This document shows, one piece after another, positions 30,535 to 40,397 of a stretch of 64,000 nt of DNA; position 1 is the first letter of the stretch, and each line of letters begins with the position of its first letter. The translations under genes and the position numbers were made by a program. The stretch is from Proteus mirabilis ATCC 29906 (GTDB taxonomy: Bacteria > Pseudomonadota > Gammaproteobacteria > Enterobacterales > Enterobacteriaceae). The notes under the pieces were generated by a model. It was not told where the DNA came from and made no database searches. It saw only the letters and a program-made list of their open reading frames with translations. The stretch is taken from NCBI RefSeq assembly GCF_000160755.1, contig NZ_GG668576.1:370800-434799 (forward strand), given 5' to 3'.

Positions 30535-30560
30535 AAAACCCGCCTACCGCGGGTTTTTTT
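30535..30560 (+). terminator. trp attenuator
   Basis: AAAACCCGC (30535-30543) pairs with GCGGGTTTT (30549-30557), loop CTACC, followed by further T residues. It lies between trpL and trpE and is the regulated terminator (3:4 hairpin) of the leader. Confidence 0.92.
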
Positions 30561-30614
30561 ATATGCCAATTTTGTGCTTATCAGCACCAGAAAAAAGAAA
30601 ATAGAGCGATAATA

Positions 30615-32192
30615 ATGAACACTTCACTTGCATTCCCATTAACAACTAAGGTAACGGCATTGCCTTATCACAGCGAGCCGGCGTTACTTTTCAATACGTT
30701 GTGTGAACATCGTCATCACACCTTATTGTTAGAATCCGCACAAATTGATACCAAAGCCAATTTAAAAAGTTTGTTAATCGTTGATAGTGCATTACGTATT
30801 AGTGCAAACAAAAATCAAGTGACTGTCGATGCGTTAAGTCTCAACGGCCAACATATCTTAGCGTTATTAAAAAACGCACTAAAAGAAAAAAGCACACTCT
30901 CCGTAGAGCAAGCGGAACAATGTGTATTTACTTTTGCATCATCATCTTTCCCTCAAGATGAAGAGAGCAAGTTAAAAGCGGCTAGCGTATTTGATGTTTT
31001 ACGTTTTTTCCTAGCAAATAGCGCTGCAAAAGAAGCCAATGCTATTTTTGTGGGAGGGTTATTTGCCTATGATTTAGTGAACGGATTTGAATCCTTACCT
31101 GATTTAGAAGCGGTTTTTTCTTGCCCTGACTACTGTTTTTATTTAGCTGAACAGTTAATTGTGATCGACCATCAACATCATCATAGCCAATTAATTTCCG
31201 TTGCCTTTACGGATAATCCACAAGAGTGTCAGCGTCTTGATAACCGTCAGGCACAATTAGTTGCACTCGCACAGCAACCTTTAAAACAACCACAACGTCA
31301 ACCATTAACACCTCAGCAAGCGGTTGTAAGTAGCAATATGAATGACGAAGAGTATGGTGCTATTGTTGAAGCGATGAAAACCTATATTCGTCGTGGCGAT
31401 ATTTTCCAAGTTGTTCCATCACGTCGTTTTCAAATTAACTGCCCTTCACCACTGGCTGCCTATCAAGTTTTGAAACAAAAAAACCCCAGTCCCTATTTGT
31501 TTTATATGCAAGATGCGTTATTTACCGTTTTTGGTGCGTCACCTGAAAGTGCGTTGAAATATCAAGCAAGTGATCGCCAAATTGAAATTTATCCTATCGC
31601 AGGTACACGCCCAAGAGGTCGCAATGCCGACGGCTCAATCAATGCTGATTTAGATAGCCGCATTGAGCTTGAAATGCGCACAGATACCAAAGAGTTATCA
31701 GAACACCTTATGTTGGTTGATTTAGCACGCAACGATTTAGCGCGTATCTGCCAAGCTGGAAGCCGTTATGTCGCCGAATTAACCAAAGTAGATCGCTACG
31801 CTTTTGTTATGCACTTAGTATCAAGAGTGGTAGGAACATTACGTCATGACTTAGATATTTTTCATGCCTATCAAGCCTGTATGAATATGGGGACACTCTC
31901 AGGAGCACCGAAGGTCAGTGCTATGCAACTGATTGCACAATATGAAAAAACCAAACGAGGCAGTTATGGCGGTGCAATTGGCTACTTTACTGGTAACGGT
32001 GATTTTGATACTTGCATAGTTATTCGTTCTGCTTATGTAGAAAAAGATATTGCAACTATTCAAGTGGGCGCTGGTATTGTGCTCGATTCTGATCCCAAAA
32101 TGGAGGCAGAAGAAACTCGCAATAAATCACAAGCGGTTATCAATGCCATTTTACAGGCGCATGCTGAAACGCATATGCAGGAGGCTTACTAA
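30615..32192 (+). CDS. trpE: Anthranilate synthase component I
   Basis: Converts chorismate and ammonia to anthranilate, with TrpG supplying ammonia from glutamine. The N-terminal feedback-inhibition motif LLES lies at residues 38-41. The chorismate-binding core shows [28 protein letters not shown] and GAPKVSAM in order, ending in [12 protein letters not shown]. It has 525 residues. Its stop overlaps the trpG start by one base (TAATG), so translation is probably coupled. It is the first enzyme gene after the attenuator. Confidence 0.98.
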   Translation: MNTSLAFPLTTKVTALPYHSEPALLFNTLCEHRHHTLLLESAQIDTKANLKSLLIVDSALRISANKNQVTVDALSLNGQHILALLKNALKEKSTLSVEQAEQCVFTFASSSFPQDEESKLKAASVFDVLRFFLANSAAKEANAIFVGGLFAYDLVNGFESLPDLEAVFSCPDYCFYLAEQLIVIDHQHHHSQLISVAFTDNPQECQRLDNRQAQLVALAQQPLKQPQRQPLTPQQAVVSSNMNDEEYGAIVEAMKTYIRRGDIFQVVPSRRFQINCPSPLAAYQVLKQKNPSPYLFYMQDALFTVFGASPESALKYQASDRQIEIYPIAGTRPRGRNADGSINADLDSRIELEMRTDTKELSEHLMLVDLARNDLARICQAGSRYVAELTKVDRYAFVMHLVSRVVGTLRHDLDIFHAYQACMNMGTLSGAPKVSAMQLIAQYEKTKRGSYGGAIGYFTGNGDFDTCIVIRSAYVEKDIATIQVGAGIVLDSDPKMEAEETRNKSQAVINAILQAHAETHMQEAY

Positions 32193-32785
32193 TGGCGACG
32201 CTCTTACTACTCGATAATATCGACTCTTTTACTTATAACTTAGTCGACCTTTTACGCAGTCAACATCATCAAGTGATCATCTATCGTAATGATGTCAGCG
32301 CTTCTTTTATCGAAAAACAATTAAACCTGTTAGATAACCCTATTCTTATGTTGTCTCCCGGCCCTGGTACACCATCACAAGCGGGTTGTATGCCTGAGCT
32401 ACTTAATCGCATGTTAGGTAAATTGCCTATTATTGGTATCTGTTTAGGGCATCAAGCCATTATTGAAGCTTATGGCGGTAAAGTCTCTTCTTGTGGGGAA
32501 ATTTTACACGGTAAAGCTACGCTCGCCACCCATGATGGGCAGGCGATGTTTGAACATCTGCCAAATCCTCTGCCCGTCGCTCGTTATCATTCACTCTCTG
32601 GCGAAGTTGTGCCTGAGCAACTTATCGTCAATGCGTGGTGTGATAACACCGTGATGGCCGTGCGCCATCGCCAACATCGAACTTGTGGTTTTCAGTTTCA
32701 TCCAGAATCAATTTTAACCACTAAAGGCGCACAACTTTTACAACAAACCATTGCATGGGCACAAGCACCAAGAGGAGACGCATAA
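32192..32785 (+). CDS. trpG: Anthranilate synthase glutamine amidotransferase
   Basis: Class I glutamine amidotransferase supplying ammonia to Trp[18 protein letters not shown] opens the domain. The nucleophile Cys 84 is in GICLGHQAI, and the His-Glu pair in FQFHPESI. It has 197 residues and ends in its own stop, so it is a separate protein. In E. coli TrpG is fused to TrpD. GAGGAG for trpD lies inside its last codons. Confidence 0.97.
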
Positions 32786-32786
32786 T

Positions 32787-33785
32787 ATGGATACTATCTT
32801 CAATAAATTATTTGCAGGACAACAATTAAGCTTAGAAGAGAGCCAAACACTGTTTAGTGCGATTATTCGTGGTGAATTAACAGAATCACAGTTAGCAGCC
32901 GTATTGATTAGTATGAAAATGCGTGGTGAGCACCCTCAAGAGATTGCCGGAGCGGCTCGTGCCCTATTGGATAATGCCTCTCCTTTTCCACGCCCAGATT
33001 ATCTGTTTTGCGATATTGTGGGTACTGGCGGCGATGGAGCCAATAGCATCAATATTTCAACAGCCAGTGCGTTTGTCGCGGCAGAAATTGGTCTAAAAGT
33101 GGCTAAACATGGTAATCGTAGCGTGTCTAGTCGCTCAGGATCATCAGATTTATTAGCGGCATTTGGTATTCCGCTAGATAAAAGTGCCAACGATGCCCGC
33201 CAATTGTTAGATGAAATTGGACTATGCTTTTTATTTGCGCCGCTTTATCACAGTGGTTTTCGCTTTGCCGCCCCTGTGCGCCAACAGCTAAGAACACGCA
33301 CGCTCTTTAATGTGTTAGGCCCATTAATTAATCCAGCGCGTCCGCCTTTAGCATTAATTGGTGTTTATAGTCCTGAATTATTAATGCCTATTGCAGATAC
33401 CTTAAATGTCTTGGGCTACAAACGTGCGGCAGTGGTCCATAGTGGTGGAATGGATGAAGTGTCATTACATGCTCCCACACAAGTGGCTGAATTACACAAT
33501 GGGGAAATCACTCGTTATCAATTAACCCCAAGTGATTTTGGTCTACGTCCTTGTGCGATAAGTGATCTTGAAGGCGGTACACCTGAGGTTAATCGCCAAT
33601 TATTGGCTAATTTACTGCAAGGACAAGGTAAACGCGCACACACTGAATCCGTCGCTGCCAATGTCGCCTTATTAATGCGTTTACACGGACAAGAAGATTT
33701 GAAAGCTAATACCGAAGTTGCTATGCACGCAATCTATAGCGGTAAAACCATTAATCGCGTTAATGCGCTAGCCGCAAGAGGATAA
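32787..33785 (+). CDS. trpD: Anthranilate phosphoribosyltransferase
   Basis: Joins anthranilate to PRPP. The PRPP-binding motif [21 protein letters not shown] and the [17 protein letters not shown] block are clear, followed by HSGGMDEVS. The ATG at 32787 lies one base past the trpG stop with GAGGAG upstream. The frame is open further back, but that stretch is the end of trpG. It has 332 residues, a stand-alone TrpD of normal length. Confidence 0.97.
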
Positions 33786-33790
33786 AAATA

Positions 33791-35164
33791 ATGACTGTAT
33801 TAAATGCCATTGTTAAAGATAAAGCCGAATATTTAGTTGCACGTAAAGCACAGCAACCTTTATCAACCTTTATAGATAAGATTGCGCCATCGACACGCTC
33901 ATTTTATCAAGCATTAACGCGATCACACCCAGTGTTTATTTTAGAGTGTAAAAAAGCATCGCCCTCAAAAGGGATTATTCGCTCTGATTTTGATCCCGTT
34001 GCCATTGCGAAAATTTATCAACCCTATGCAGCCGCTATTTCGGTACTGACTGATGAAAAATATTTTCAAGGCAGTTTTGATTATTTACGTCAAGTTAGTG
34101 ATGCCGTTCATCAACCTGTTTTATGTAAAGATTTTATTATCGATGAATACCAAATTTATTTAGCTCGTTTTTACCAAGCTGATGCCATTTTATTAATGCT
34201 TTCTGTTCTTAATGATGAACAGTATCGTGCGCTTAGTGCCGTTGCTCACCAATTAAACATGGGAGTATTAACAGAAGTGAGCACCGAAGAAGAGCGTCAG
34301 CGAGCCATTGAGCTTAAAGCAAAAGTGATCGGGATTAATAATCGTAATTTACGTGATCTCTCTATTGATTTATCCCGTACCGAACAACTTAGCCAAGGTT
34401 TACCGCAAGAGGCTATTGTTATCAGCGAATCTGGAATTCATACCCATCAACAAGTTAAAACACTAAGTCAATATGCTAATGGCTTTTTAGTGGGTAGTGC
34501 CTTGATGTCACAAGAGAATATTGCCCAAGCGGTAAGAGCACTTATTTTGGGAAAGCATAAAGTGTGCGGCTTAACCCGCACACAAGATGTAAAAGCGGCC
34601 TATCAAGTGGGTGCCTATTATGGAGGATTAATTTTTGCTGAGAAATCACCACGAAGAGTGACACTGTCACAAGCGCAATTATTGATAACACAAGCGCCAT
34701 TAGCTTTTGTGGGCGTTTTTCAAAACCAATCTATTGAGCTGATTTGTGACTATGCTAAACAACTTAATTTATCTGCGGTTCAGTTACATGGCGCTGAAGA
34801 TGCACAATTTATTGCCCAACTAAGGGAAAAAATCGCTCCACAATGCGAAATTTGGCAAGCGCTTAATATGGCTTATCACCATGATATTCAGCACATTGCA
34901 CAAGTTAACAAATATGTATTAGATAATGGTACGGGTGGTACAGGTAGAACCTTTGATTGGCAAACTATTCCGCCTACTTTACGCCATAAAGCATTACTTG
35001 CAGGTGGCCTAAACAGTGATAACTGTTTAGACGCTCTAAACACCGGTTGCTTAGGACTTGATTTTAATTCAGGGGTGGAATCTTCAGCAGGTATCAAAGA
35101 TCCACAACGTCTATCGCAAGTCTTTACACAATTACAACAAAGCAAATTTTCACAAAATTTCTGA
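33791..35164 (+). CDS. trpCF: Bifunctional indole-3-glycerol-phosphate synthase / phosphoribosylanthranilate isomerase
   Basis: Catalyses two consecutive steps of tryptophan synthesis on two fused TIM barrels. The N-terminal TrpC domain (to about residue 255) has [23 protein letters not shown] and [11 protein letters not shown]. The C-terminal TrpF domain starts at [10 protein letters not shown] and includes [14 protein letters not shown] and [14 protein letters not shown]. It has 457 residues, as in other enterobacteria (named trpC in E. coli). It starts five bases after trpD. Confidence 0.97.
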   Translation: MTVLNAIVKDKAEYLVARKAQQPLSTFIDKIAPSTRSFYQALTRSHPVFILECKKASPSKGIIRSDFDPVAIAKIYQPYAAAISVLTDEKYFQGSFDYLRQVSDAVHQPVLCKDFIIDEYQIYLARFYQADAILLMLSVLNDEQYRALSAVAHQLNMGVLTEVSTEEERQRAIELKAKVIGINNRNLRDLSIDLSRTEQLSQGLPQEAIVISESGIHTHQQVKTLSQYANGFLVGSALMSQENIAQAVRALILGKHKVCGLTRTQDVKAAYQVGAYYGGLIFAEKSPRRVTLSQAQLLITQAPLAFVGVFQNQSIELICDYAKQLNLSAVQLHGAEDAQFIAQLREKIAPQCEIWQALNMAYHHDIQHIAQVNKYVLDNGTGGTGRTFDWQTIPPTLRHKALLAGGLNSDNCLDALNTGCLGLDFNSGVESSAGIKDPQRLSQVFTQLQQSKFSQNF

Positions 35165-35180
35165 CAAGGACAACATCACA

Positions 35181-36371
35181 ATGAGAAAACTTAATCCCTA
35201 CTTTGGTGAGTTTGGTGGTCAATATGTACCAGAAATATTGATCCCTGCATTAGATCAACTTGAACAAGCCTTTATTGACGCACAAAACGATCCGTCATTT
35301 CAGCAAGAGTTTCAAGATCTACTCAAAAATTATGCAGGTAGACCAACGGCACTGACACTCTGTCGCAATTTGACCCAAGGTACTCGTACCCGTTTATATC
35401 TAAAACGTGAAGATTTATTGCATGGCGGTGCTCATAAAACAAACCAAGTATTAGGCCAAGCACTGCTAGCAAAACGGATGGGAAAAACAGAAATTATTGC
35501 AGAAACGGGCGCTGGGCAACATGGTGTTGCCACTGCGTTAGCTTGTGCTCTGTTAAATATGAAGTGCCGTATTTATATGGGGGCAAAAGATGTTGAACGT
35601 CAATCACCCAATGTATTTCGTATGCGTTTAATGGGTGCCGAAGTTATTCCGGTGCATAGTGGTTCATCAACATTAAAAGATGCGTGTAATGAAGCGTTAC
35701 GTGACTGGTCTGGTTGCTACGAGCGTGCTCACTACTTATTAGGCACTGCGGCAGGCCCGCATCCTTATCCCACTATTGTTCGCGAATTCCAGCGCATGAT
35801 TGGGGATGAAGCTAAAGCGCAAATTTTAGCCCGTGAAGGTCGTCTCCCTGATGCCGTTATCGCCTGTATTGGCGGTGGCTCTAACGCCATTGGCTTATTC
35901 GCCTCATTTATACCAGAAACCTCAGTACAATTAATTGGTGTTGAGCCGGCAGGAAAAGGGATCGAAACAGGAGAGCACGGAGCACCATTAAAACATGGCA
36001 AGTTAGGCATTTATTTCGGTATGAAATCACCGATTATGCAAACCGAAGAAGGCCAAATTGAAGAGTCCTATTCTATTTCTGCAGGATTAGATTTCCCATC
36101 CGTAGGCCCGCAACATGCGCATTTAAACAGCATTGGCCGTGCAGATTATGTTTCTGTAACAGATGATGAAGCCATTGAGGCTTTTAAAACGCTATCACGC
36201 CGTGAAGGGATCATCCCCGCATTAGAATCGTCACATGCTCTGGCCTATGCGTTGAAACTGATTGCCCAAAATCCAGATAAAGAACAACTCTTAATTGTCA
36301 ATTTATCCGGACGAGGTGACAAAGATATTTTTACTGTTAACGATATTTTAGCTGCACGAGGAGAAATTTAA
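35181..36371 (+). CDS. trpB: Tryptophan synthase beta chain
   Basis: PLP enzyme that joins indole and serine. Lys 86 in HGGAHKTNQ forms the Schiff base, and the phosphate-binding loop GGGSNAIG is present, as is the channel-region block [13 protein letters not shown]. The ATG at 35181 follows AAGGA at 35166-35170 by ten bases and gives [14 protein letters not shown], the family start. The frame is open from 35058 inside trpCF. It has 396 residues. Its stop overlaps the trpA start by one base. Confidence 0.98.
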   Translation: MRKLNPYFGEFGGQYVPEILIPALDQLEQAFIDAQNDPSFQQEFQDLLKNYAGRPTALTLCRNLTQGTRTRLYLKREDLLHGGAHKTNQVLGQALLAKRMGKTEIIAETGAGQHGVATALACALLNMKCRIYMGAKDVERQSPNVFRMRLMGAEVIPVHSGSSTLKDACNEALRDWSGCYERAHYLLGTAAGPHPYPTIVREFQRMIGDEAKAQILAREGRLPDAVIACIGGGSNAIGLFASFIPETSVQLIGVEPAGKGIETGEHGAPLKHGKLGIYFGMKSPIMQTEEGQIEESYSISAGLDFPSVGPQHAHLNSIGRADYVSVTDDEAIEAFKTLSRREGIIPALESSHALAYALKLIAQNPDKEQLLIVNLSGRGDKDIFTVNDILAARGEI

Positions 36372-37180
36372 TGAGCCGTTATCAATTATGCTTTGAAGCA
36401 TTAGCACAAAAACAACAAGGCGCGTTTGTTCCCTTTGTCACTTTAGGTGATCCCGATGCTGAACTGTCGTTAAAAATTATTGACGCATTAATTGAAGGGG
36501 GTGCAGATGCGTTAGAGATAGGCATTCCATTTTCTGATCCACTGGCTGATGGCCCTACTATTCAAGGGGCAAACTTACGGGCATTAAATGCTAATGTCAC
36601 CCCAACCCTCTGTTTTGAGTTATTAAGCCAGATCCGCCAAAAACACCCCACTATTCCGATTGGACTATTGGTGTATGCAAATCTTGTTTTTAGCAATGGC
36701 GTTGATAATTTTTACCATAAATGCCAACAAGCGGGTGTTGATTCAGTACTGATTGGTGATGTTCCCTTGCGTGAAGCAAAACAATTTCGAGAAGCGGCAT
36801 TAAGCGCGAATATTGCCCCGATTTTTATTTGCCCGCCTAATGCAGATGATGAGTTATTACAAGAGTTAGCCACCAGCGCAGAGGGATATACTTATCTATT
36901 ATCAAGAGCCGGTGTTACGGGGACAGATAAACGAGCAGAACAGTCACTCACTCATTTAACCAGTAAACTTAAAGCTTATAATGCACCACCTGCATTACAA
37001 GGTTTTGGTATTTCTGAGCCACAACAAGTTTCACAGGCCATTAGTAATGGTGCATTTGGCGCTATCTCAGGCTCAGCCGTTGTACAAATTATTGAAAATA
37101 ACCTACATCAACCTGATGTGATGTTAAAAATGTTGACGCAGTTTGTGCAACAAATGAAAGCCGCAACAATAAGCGTTTAA
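36371..37180 (+). CDS. trpA: Tryptophan synthase alpha chain
   Basis: Cleaves indole-3-glycerol phosphate and passes indole to TrpB. Catalytic Glu 49 ([11 protein letters not shown]) and Asp 60 (PLADGPTIQ) are in the E. coli positions. The phosphate-binding loop QGFGISEP and GAISGSAVV lie near the C-terminus. It has 269 residues (E. coli 268). ATG overlaps the trpB stop. It is the last gene of the operon. Confidence 0.98.
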   Translation: MSRYQLCFEALAQKQQGAFVPFVTLGDPDAELSLKIIDALIEGGADALEIGIPFSDPLADGPTIQGANLRALNANVTPTLCFELLSQIRQKHPTIPIGLLVYANLVFSNGVDNFYHKCQQAGVDSVLIGDVPLREAKQFREAALSANIAPIFICPPNADDELLQELATSAEGYTYLLSRAGVTGTDKRAEQSLTHLTSKLKAYNAPPALQGFGISEPQQVSQAISNGAFGAISGSAVVQIIENNLHQPDVMLKMLTQFVQQMKAATISV

Positions 37181-37200
37181 GTCTAAAATTATTATCGCCG

Positions 37201-37236
37201 TCTGCTTAGAGAAAACTTTTTCCTAAGCAGATTTTT
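37201..37236 (+). terminator. Terminator of the trp operon
   Basis: TCTGCTTAG (37201-37209) pairs with CTAAGCAGA (37223-37231), followed by TTTTT. It lies 20 bases after trpA. Confidence 0.9.
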
Positions 37237-37450
37237 CCTAATTTAATCATTAACAATCGACCATCACTTCCCCATCAGCCTCTATTCATAGCGCGAGTAA
37301 TGCTTGATTCGCCTGAACAAGCATAAAACTATTTTTGCTCAGTCAGTTGGCAATCTGTCATTTCTTGCACATACTTTATATAGGGTATACAGCTTTAGGT
37401 TTTCTATTCAGTAGTACTCAATCAATAATGTCATTATAAGGAGTTTGATA

Positions 37451-37765
37451 ATGAAACTATGGGCAAAAATTTCTACCGTATTAGCGGCATTACTTATGGC
37501 CATGACTTTATCTGCATGCTCTCCAACGGCAACATCAGAAGGCACTGGGGGATATTTTGATGACTCGGTGATCACCACTAAAGTAAAAACAGCTTTAATT
37601 GGTGAGAAAAACCTAAACTCAACACAAATTAGCGTTGAGACATTTAAAGGTAAAGTTCAGTTAAGTGGTTTTGTCTCTTCACAGGCTGATGCAAATCGCG
37701 CCATAGAAACCGCACGTAAAGTCACTGGCGTTAAAGGTGTCATTAACTCAATGGTTATCCGTTAA
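37451..37765 (+). CDS. BON-domain lipoprotein
   Basis: Small predicted lipoprotein (104 residues). The signal ends in the lipobox LSAC near residue 23. One BON domain follows, with VITTKVKTALI, GKVQLSGFV and GVKGVINSMV. BON proteins (OsmY, DolP) are periplasmic or outer-membrane linked and often osmotically or envelope-stress induced, but this one has a single domain and is not an orthologue I can name. AAGGAG at 37438-37443 fixes the ATG at 37451 over an upstream TTG. It has its own terminator. Confidence 0.88.
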   Translation: MKLWAKISTVLAALLMAMTLSACSPTATSEGTGGYFDDSVITTKVKTALIGEKNLNSTQISVETFKGKVQLSGFVSSQADANRAIETARKVTGVKGVINSMVIR

Positions 37766-37786
37766 GCTATTTTTTATAAGTCAGTA

Positions 37787-37816
37787 AGAAAAAAGCCACT
37801 TCGGTGGTTTTTTTCT
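37787..37816 (+). terminator. Terminator of the BON lipoprotein gene
   Basis: A hairpin with CCAC-TTCG-GTGG core, extended by A-T pairs, and a run of T residues. It lies about 22 bases past the stop. Confidence 0.88.
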
Positions 37817-38353
37817 TGTCTCGCCTAAAGCATTCCATACTCTTTGGTATGAAGATCAATTTTTGACAAATTCTCTGTTTTACTAAAATAAGACGTTTCT
37901 TTTTTACGGGTAAAATACCCCAAAAAAAACCGTTAAAACTAAAGTTATACTTATCTTTTTTCGATGTTATTTTCACCACACTGGTGACTTTCACTTAAAT
38001 TTGATGCAGCCATCATTTTCTTAATAGTACTATTCAATATCAGTAATAATATTTTTGGCCGCTTTAGGCGCTATTTTTTTAATTATTATTAGGCAATATC
38101 ATGGGCAGATAAAACATGCAAATAAAATACATCTATAAATTCCCATTTATGCGAGCCAATTAAATGCTCATCGAGAATAGTGATTATTTTTTTAACTAAT
38201 AAAAAATATAAAGATGCATTTTTAATACACCATTAAAATATACCTCTATTATTTTAGTTATAATCAGCTAAGCCTTAATACACATAATAGAGGTAATAAA
38301 ATTTTTTAATCTAAACACGATCACTGTAGATAAGCAATTATGATTAACACAGA
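37817..38353. other. Gene-free stretch between the BON gene and ompW
   Basis: About 540 AT-rich bases. A minus-strand 75-codon frame near its left end overlaps the terminator and lacks a ribosome site. Nothing else stands out. Confidence 0.5.
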
Positions 38354-38382
38354 TAAAAAAAAAGCGGAGCCACTGCCCCGCT
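38354..38382 (-). terminator. Terminator of ompW
   Basis: On the minus strand AGCGGGGC (38382-38375) pairs with GCTCCGCT (38370-38363) around AGTG, followed by eight or more T residues. It lies 37 bases past the ompW stop. Confidence 0.88.
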
Positions 38383-38418
38383 GATACTTAATAGCATATT
38401 CTGTTATTGCAAGAATAA

Positions 38419-39060
38419 TTAGAAACGATAACCAACACCGAACATAAACACAAATGGGTCTAAGCGAGTATCCACTTTATAGTGGTTTCCATCGCCATCT
38501 TTAAATTTGACATCGGTTTCGATATTCATCCACCAAACAGAAGCATTCAGCATCCAGTTTTTATCTAGGTTATAGTCTAAACCTGCTTGTGCTGCAAAGC
38601 CCCAAGAGTTTTTAAGATCAAGATCATTTAATCCAAGTTGGCCTACCGCTGGATTATTATTGAATTTTTCATCAAAGAAAGTCGTAAAGTTTAGACCAGC
38701 ACCTAAATAAGGGCGTAATTTATCTTCAGCACCACCAAAGTAATACTGTGCCATTAATGTTGGCGGTAAATGTTTAACTTTAGCAATTTCGCCCACACCA
38801 GTTAAAGAAACTTTATGCTCAAAAGGTGTTGCTGCTAATAACTCAACCCCAATATTATCAGTTACCATATAACCAAAGGTTAAACCTAATTGAGTGTTGT
38901 TATTAGCATCAAAATGCCCACCTAATATAGTATCTGAACCTGTATTAGGACGAACTGTTGCAGTACCCGCACGGAATAAAAAATCACCCGCTTGATGAGC
39001 AAAAGAAATAGACGGTGCAAGTGTTGCAGCCGCTAGAATAAGCGCAGAAAGTTTTTTCAT
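38419..39060 (-). CDS. ompW: Outer membrane protein OmpW
   Basis: Eight-stranded outer-membrane beta-barrel that forms a narrow hydrophobic channel. The signal peptide MKKLSALILAAATLAPSISFA is followed by the family start HQAGDFLFRAGTATVRP. Also seen are GLTFGYMVTDNIGVELLAATPF and the terminal GVGYRF, ending in Phe as needed for barrel assembly. It has 213 residues, near E. coli (212). A perfect FNR box lies 150 bases upstream. Confidence 0.94.
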   Translation of the reverse strand: MKKLSALILAAATLAPSISFAHQAGDFLFRAGTATVRPNTGSDTILGGHFDANNNTQLGLTFGYMVTDNIGVELLAATPFEHKVSLTGVGEIAKVKHLPPTLMAQYYFGGAEDKLRPYLGAGLNFTTFFDEKFNNNPAVGQLGLNDLDLKNSWGFAAQAGLDYNLDKNWMLNASVWWMNIETDVKFKDGDGNHYKVDTRLDPFVFMFGVGYRF

Positions 39061-39210
39061 TATTTAACCCATTCCTGTAATAAGTAAAATCTCCGCTAAA
39101 ATATACCCATTAATAAGTAATTATGATCTAATGCCGATCACAACTTTGGAATTATTTTTGCAGAAAGTGTTATTCCTCTCTTTATTATTTATGATGCTGA
39201 TTATTTATAA

Positions 39211-39224
39211 TTGATCCACATCAA
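39211..39224 (-). promoter_or_regulatory. FNR box upstream of ompW
   Basis: TTGATCCACATCAA has both half-sites of the FNR consensus TTGAT-N4-ATCAA intact. It lies 150 bases upstream of ompW. On the minus strand AT-rich -10-like sequence lies about 30 bases downstream, as for a class II activated promoter. FNR control of ompW is known in E. coli. Confidence 0.7.
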
Positions 39225-39503
39225 ATTTAGCATTAATACAATATTTTCTTATAATTAAATTTATTGTTTTTAAGAATCATTAAATAAAAGAACCTCATTA
39301 AAAGATGATATTTGACAATATCGTTATTTAATTGTTAATTTAATGTTTCATCTAATTTGATTATTTAATTTTCATTCGCCAAACGAATGAAAAAAACCTT
39401 TCAATAACAATAGCTATAGAAATAACAGAAATGATCCCTTTTTGTTGTCTTAAAAGGTACAATATGTCCCATTGACTTAGTCTATTTGTATAGGAGCAGT
39501 TTC

Positions 39504-40265
39504 ATGCCTACCCCGGCACGCACAATCTACCGTGATAGTCTTAACTTTTATAAAAATGAACAACGTAGCATTATCACGCTATCTGCAGTTTTGGCCCTCA
39601 TTTTAGCTGTCATATATCTATTGGTTGGCCCTAATGCACAAGAATCACAAATAATTAATGACTTTATTATTAATTTTCAAAAAACCAGATTCGCTGATGT
39701 CTCACCCGCTGAATTAGAAGCGATGAATAACAGTGTTATTGGGGTATTTCAAAAGGTCTTACTGGTCTATGTTTTTGAGCTTTTTCAGCAAAGTATTCTG
39801 GTTTTAGTGATTTTAATGTTGGCAATGGCACTTTCTGCCGGTCATAACGTGACATTGAACCAAACGTTTAATGCCAGCTTACCCCGTTTACCGAAGATGT
39901 TTCTGCTAATTTTGCTCTGCTCTATTTTAATTAGTGCAGGCTTTATGTTGATTATCCCTGGTATCATTTTATTAGTGGGATTTGCACTAGCGCCAGTCGT
40001 ACTGGTACGCCAACAATCTATTGGTAGCGCAATACGTCTAGGCTGGAAAATGGGCTTTGGTGAATCAGGGGCGCTGATCCCTGCCTTAGGAATTTGGATT
40101 TTATTACAATTTGGGATTGGCTTCTTAAGCAATATTACGGGTGAATTGCCTAACATGATCCACAAATTTTTATATTATTTTTTAAAGAATATTACGTCTG
40201 CATGGATGATTATTTATCTATTCCGTCTGTTTATGCTGACTGAAAATAAATATATCACCAAGTAA
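39504..40265 (+). CDS. yciC: YciC/UPF0259 family membrane protein
   Basis: Polytopic inner-membrane protein with about six hydrophobic helices in 253 residues. YciC proteins have recently been linked to cell-envelope and lipid homeostasis, but the reaction is unknown. ARTIYRDSLNFYKN at the N-terminus and LIYLFRLFML-type sequence at the end match the family. AGGAG at 39492-39496 fixes the ATG at 39504. It is followed by a strong terminator, so it is transcribed separately from yciB here. Confidence 0.9.
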   Translation: MPTPARTIYRDSLNFYKNEQRSIITLSAVLALILAVIYLLVGPNAQESQIINDFIINFQKTRFADVSPAELEAMNNSVIGVFQKVLLVYVFELFQQSILVLVILMLAMALSAGHNVTLNQTFNASLPRLPKMFLLILLCSILISAGFMLIIPGIILLVGFALAPVVLVRQQSIGSAIRLGWKMGFGESGALIPALGIWILLQFGIGFLSNITGELPNMIHKFLYYFLKNITSAWMIIYLFRLFMLTENKYITK

Positions 40266-40281
40266 CCCCCTCGCAGCAAAC

Positions 40282-40326
40282 AATGCCGTGCTAATGTGAT
40301 TAATAGATTAGCACGGCATTTTTATT
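40282..40326 (+). terminator. Strong terminator of yciC
   Basis: A 14-bp perfect stem (40282-40295 with 40307-40320, loop of eleven) is followed by TTTATT, 16 bases after the yciC stop. Confidence 0.9.
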
Positions 40327-40397
40327 AACATAATCATTTAAAAACAATCAATTAGCCTTACACACCTATCCAGCCACTAAACCCCATGTTATACATT

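Noticed and set aside
37767-37994. 75-codon minus-strand frame after the BON lipoprotein gene
   Set aside because: Overlaps the terminator hairpin and has low-complexity Lys runs, no ribosome site.
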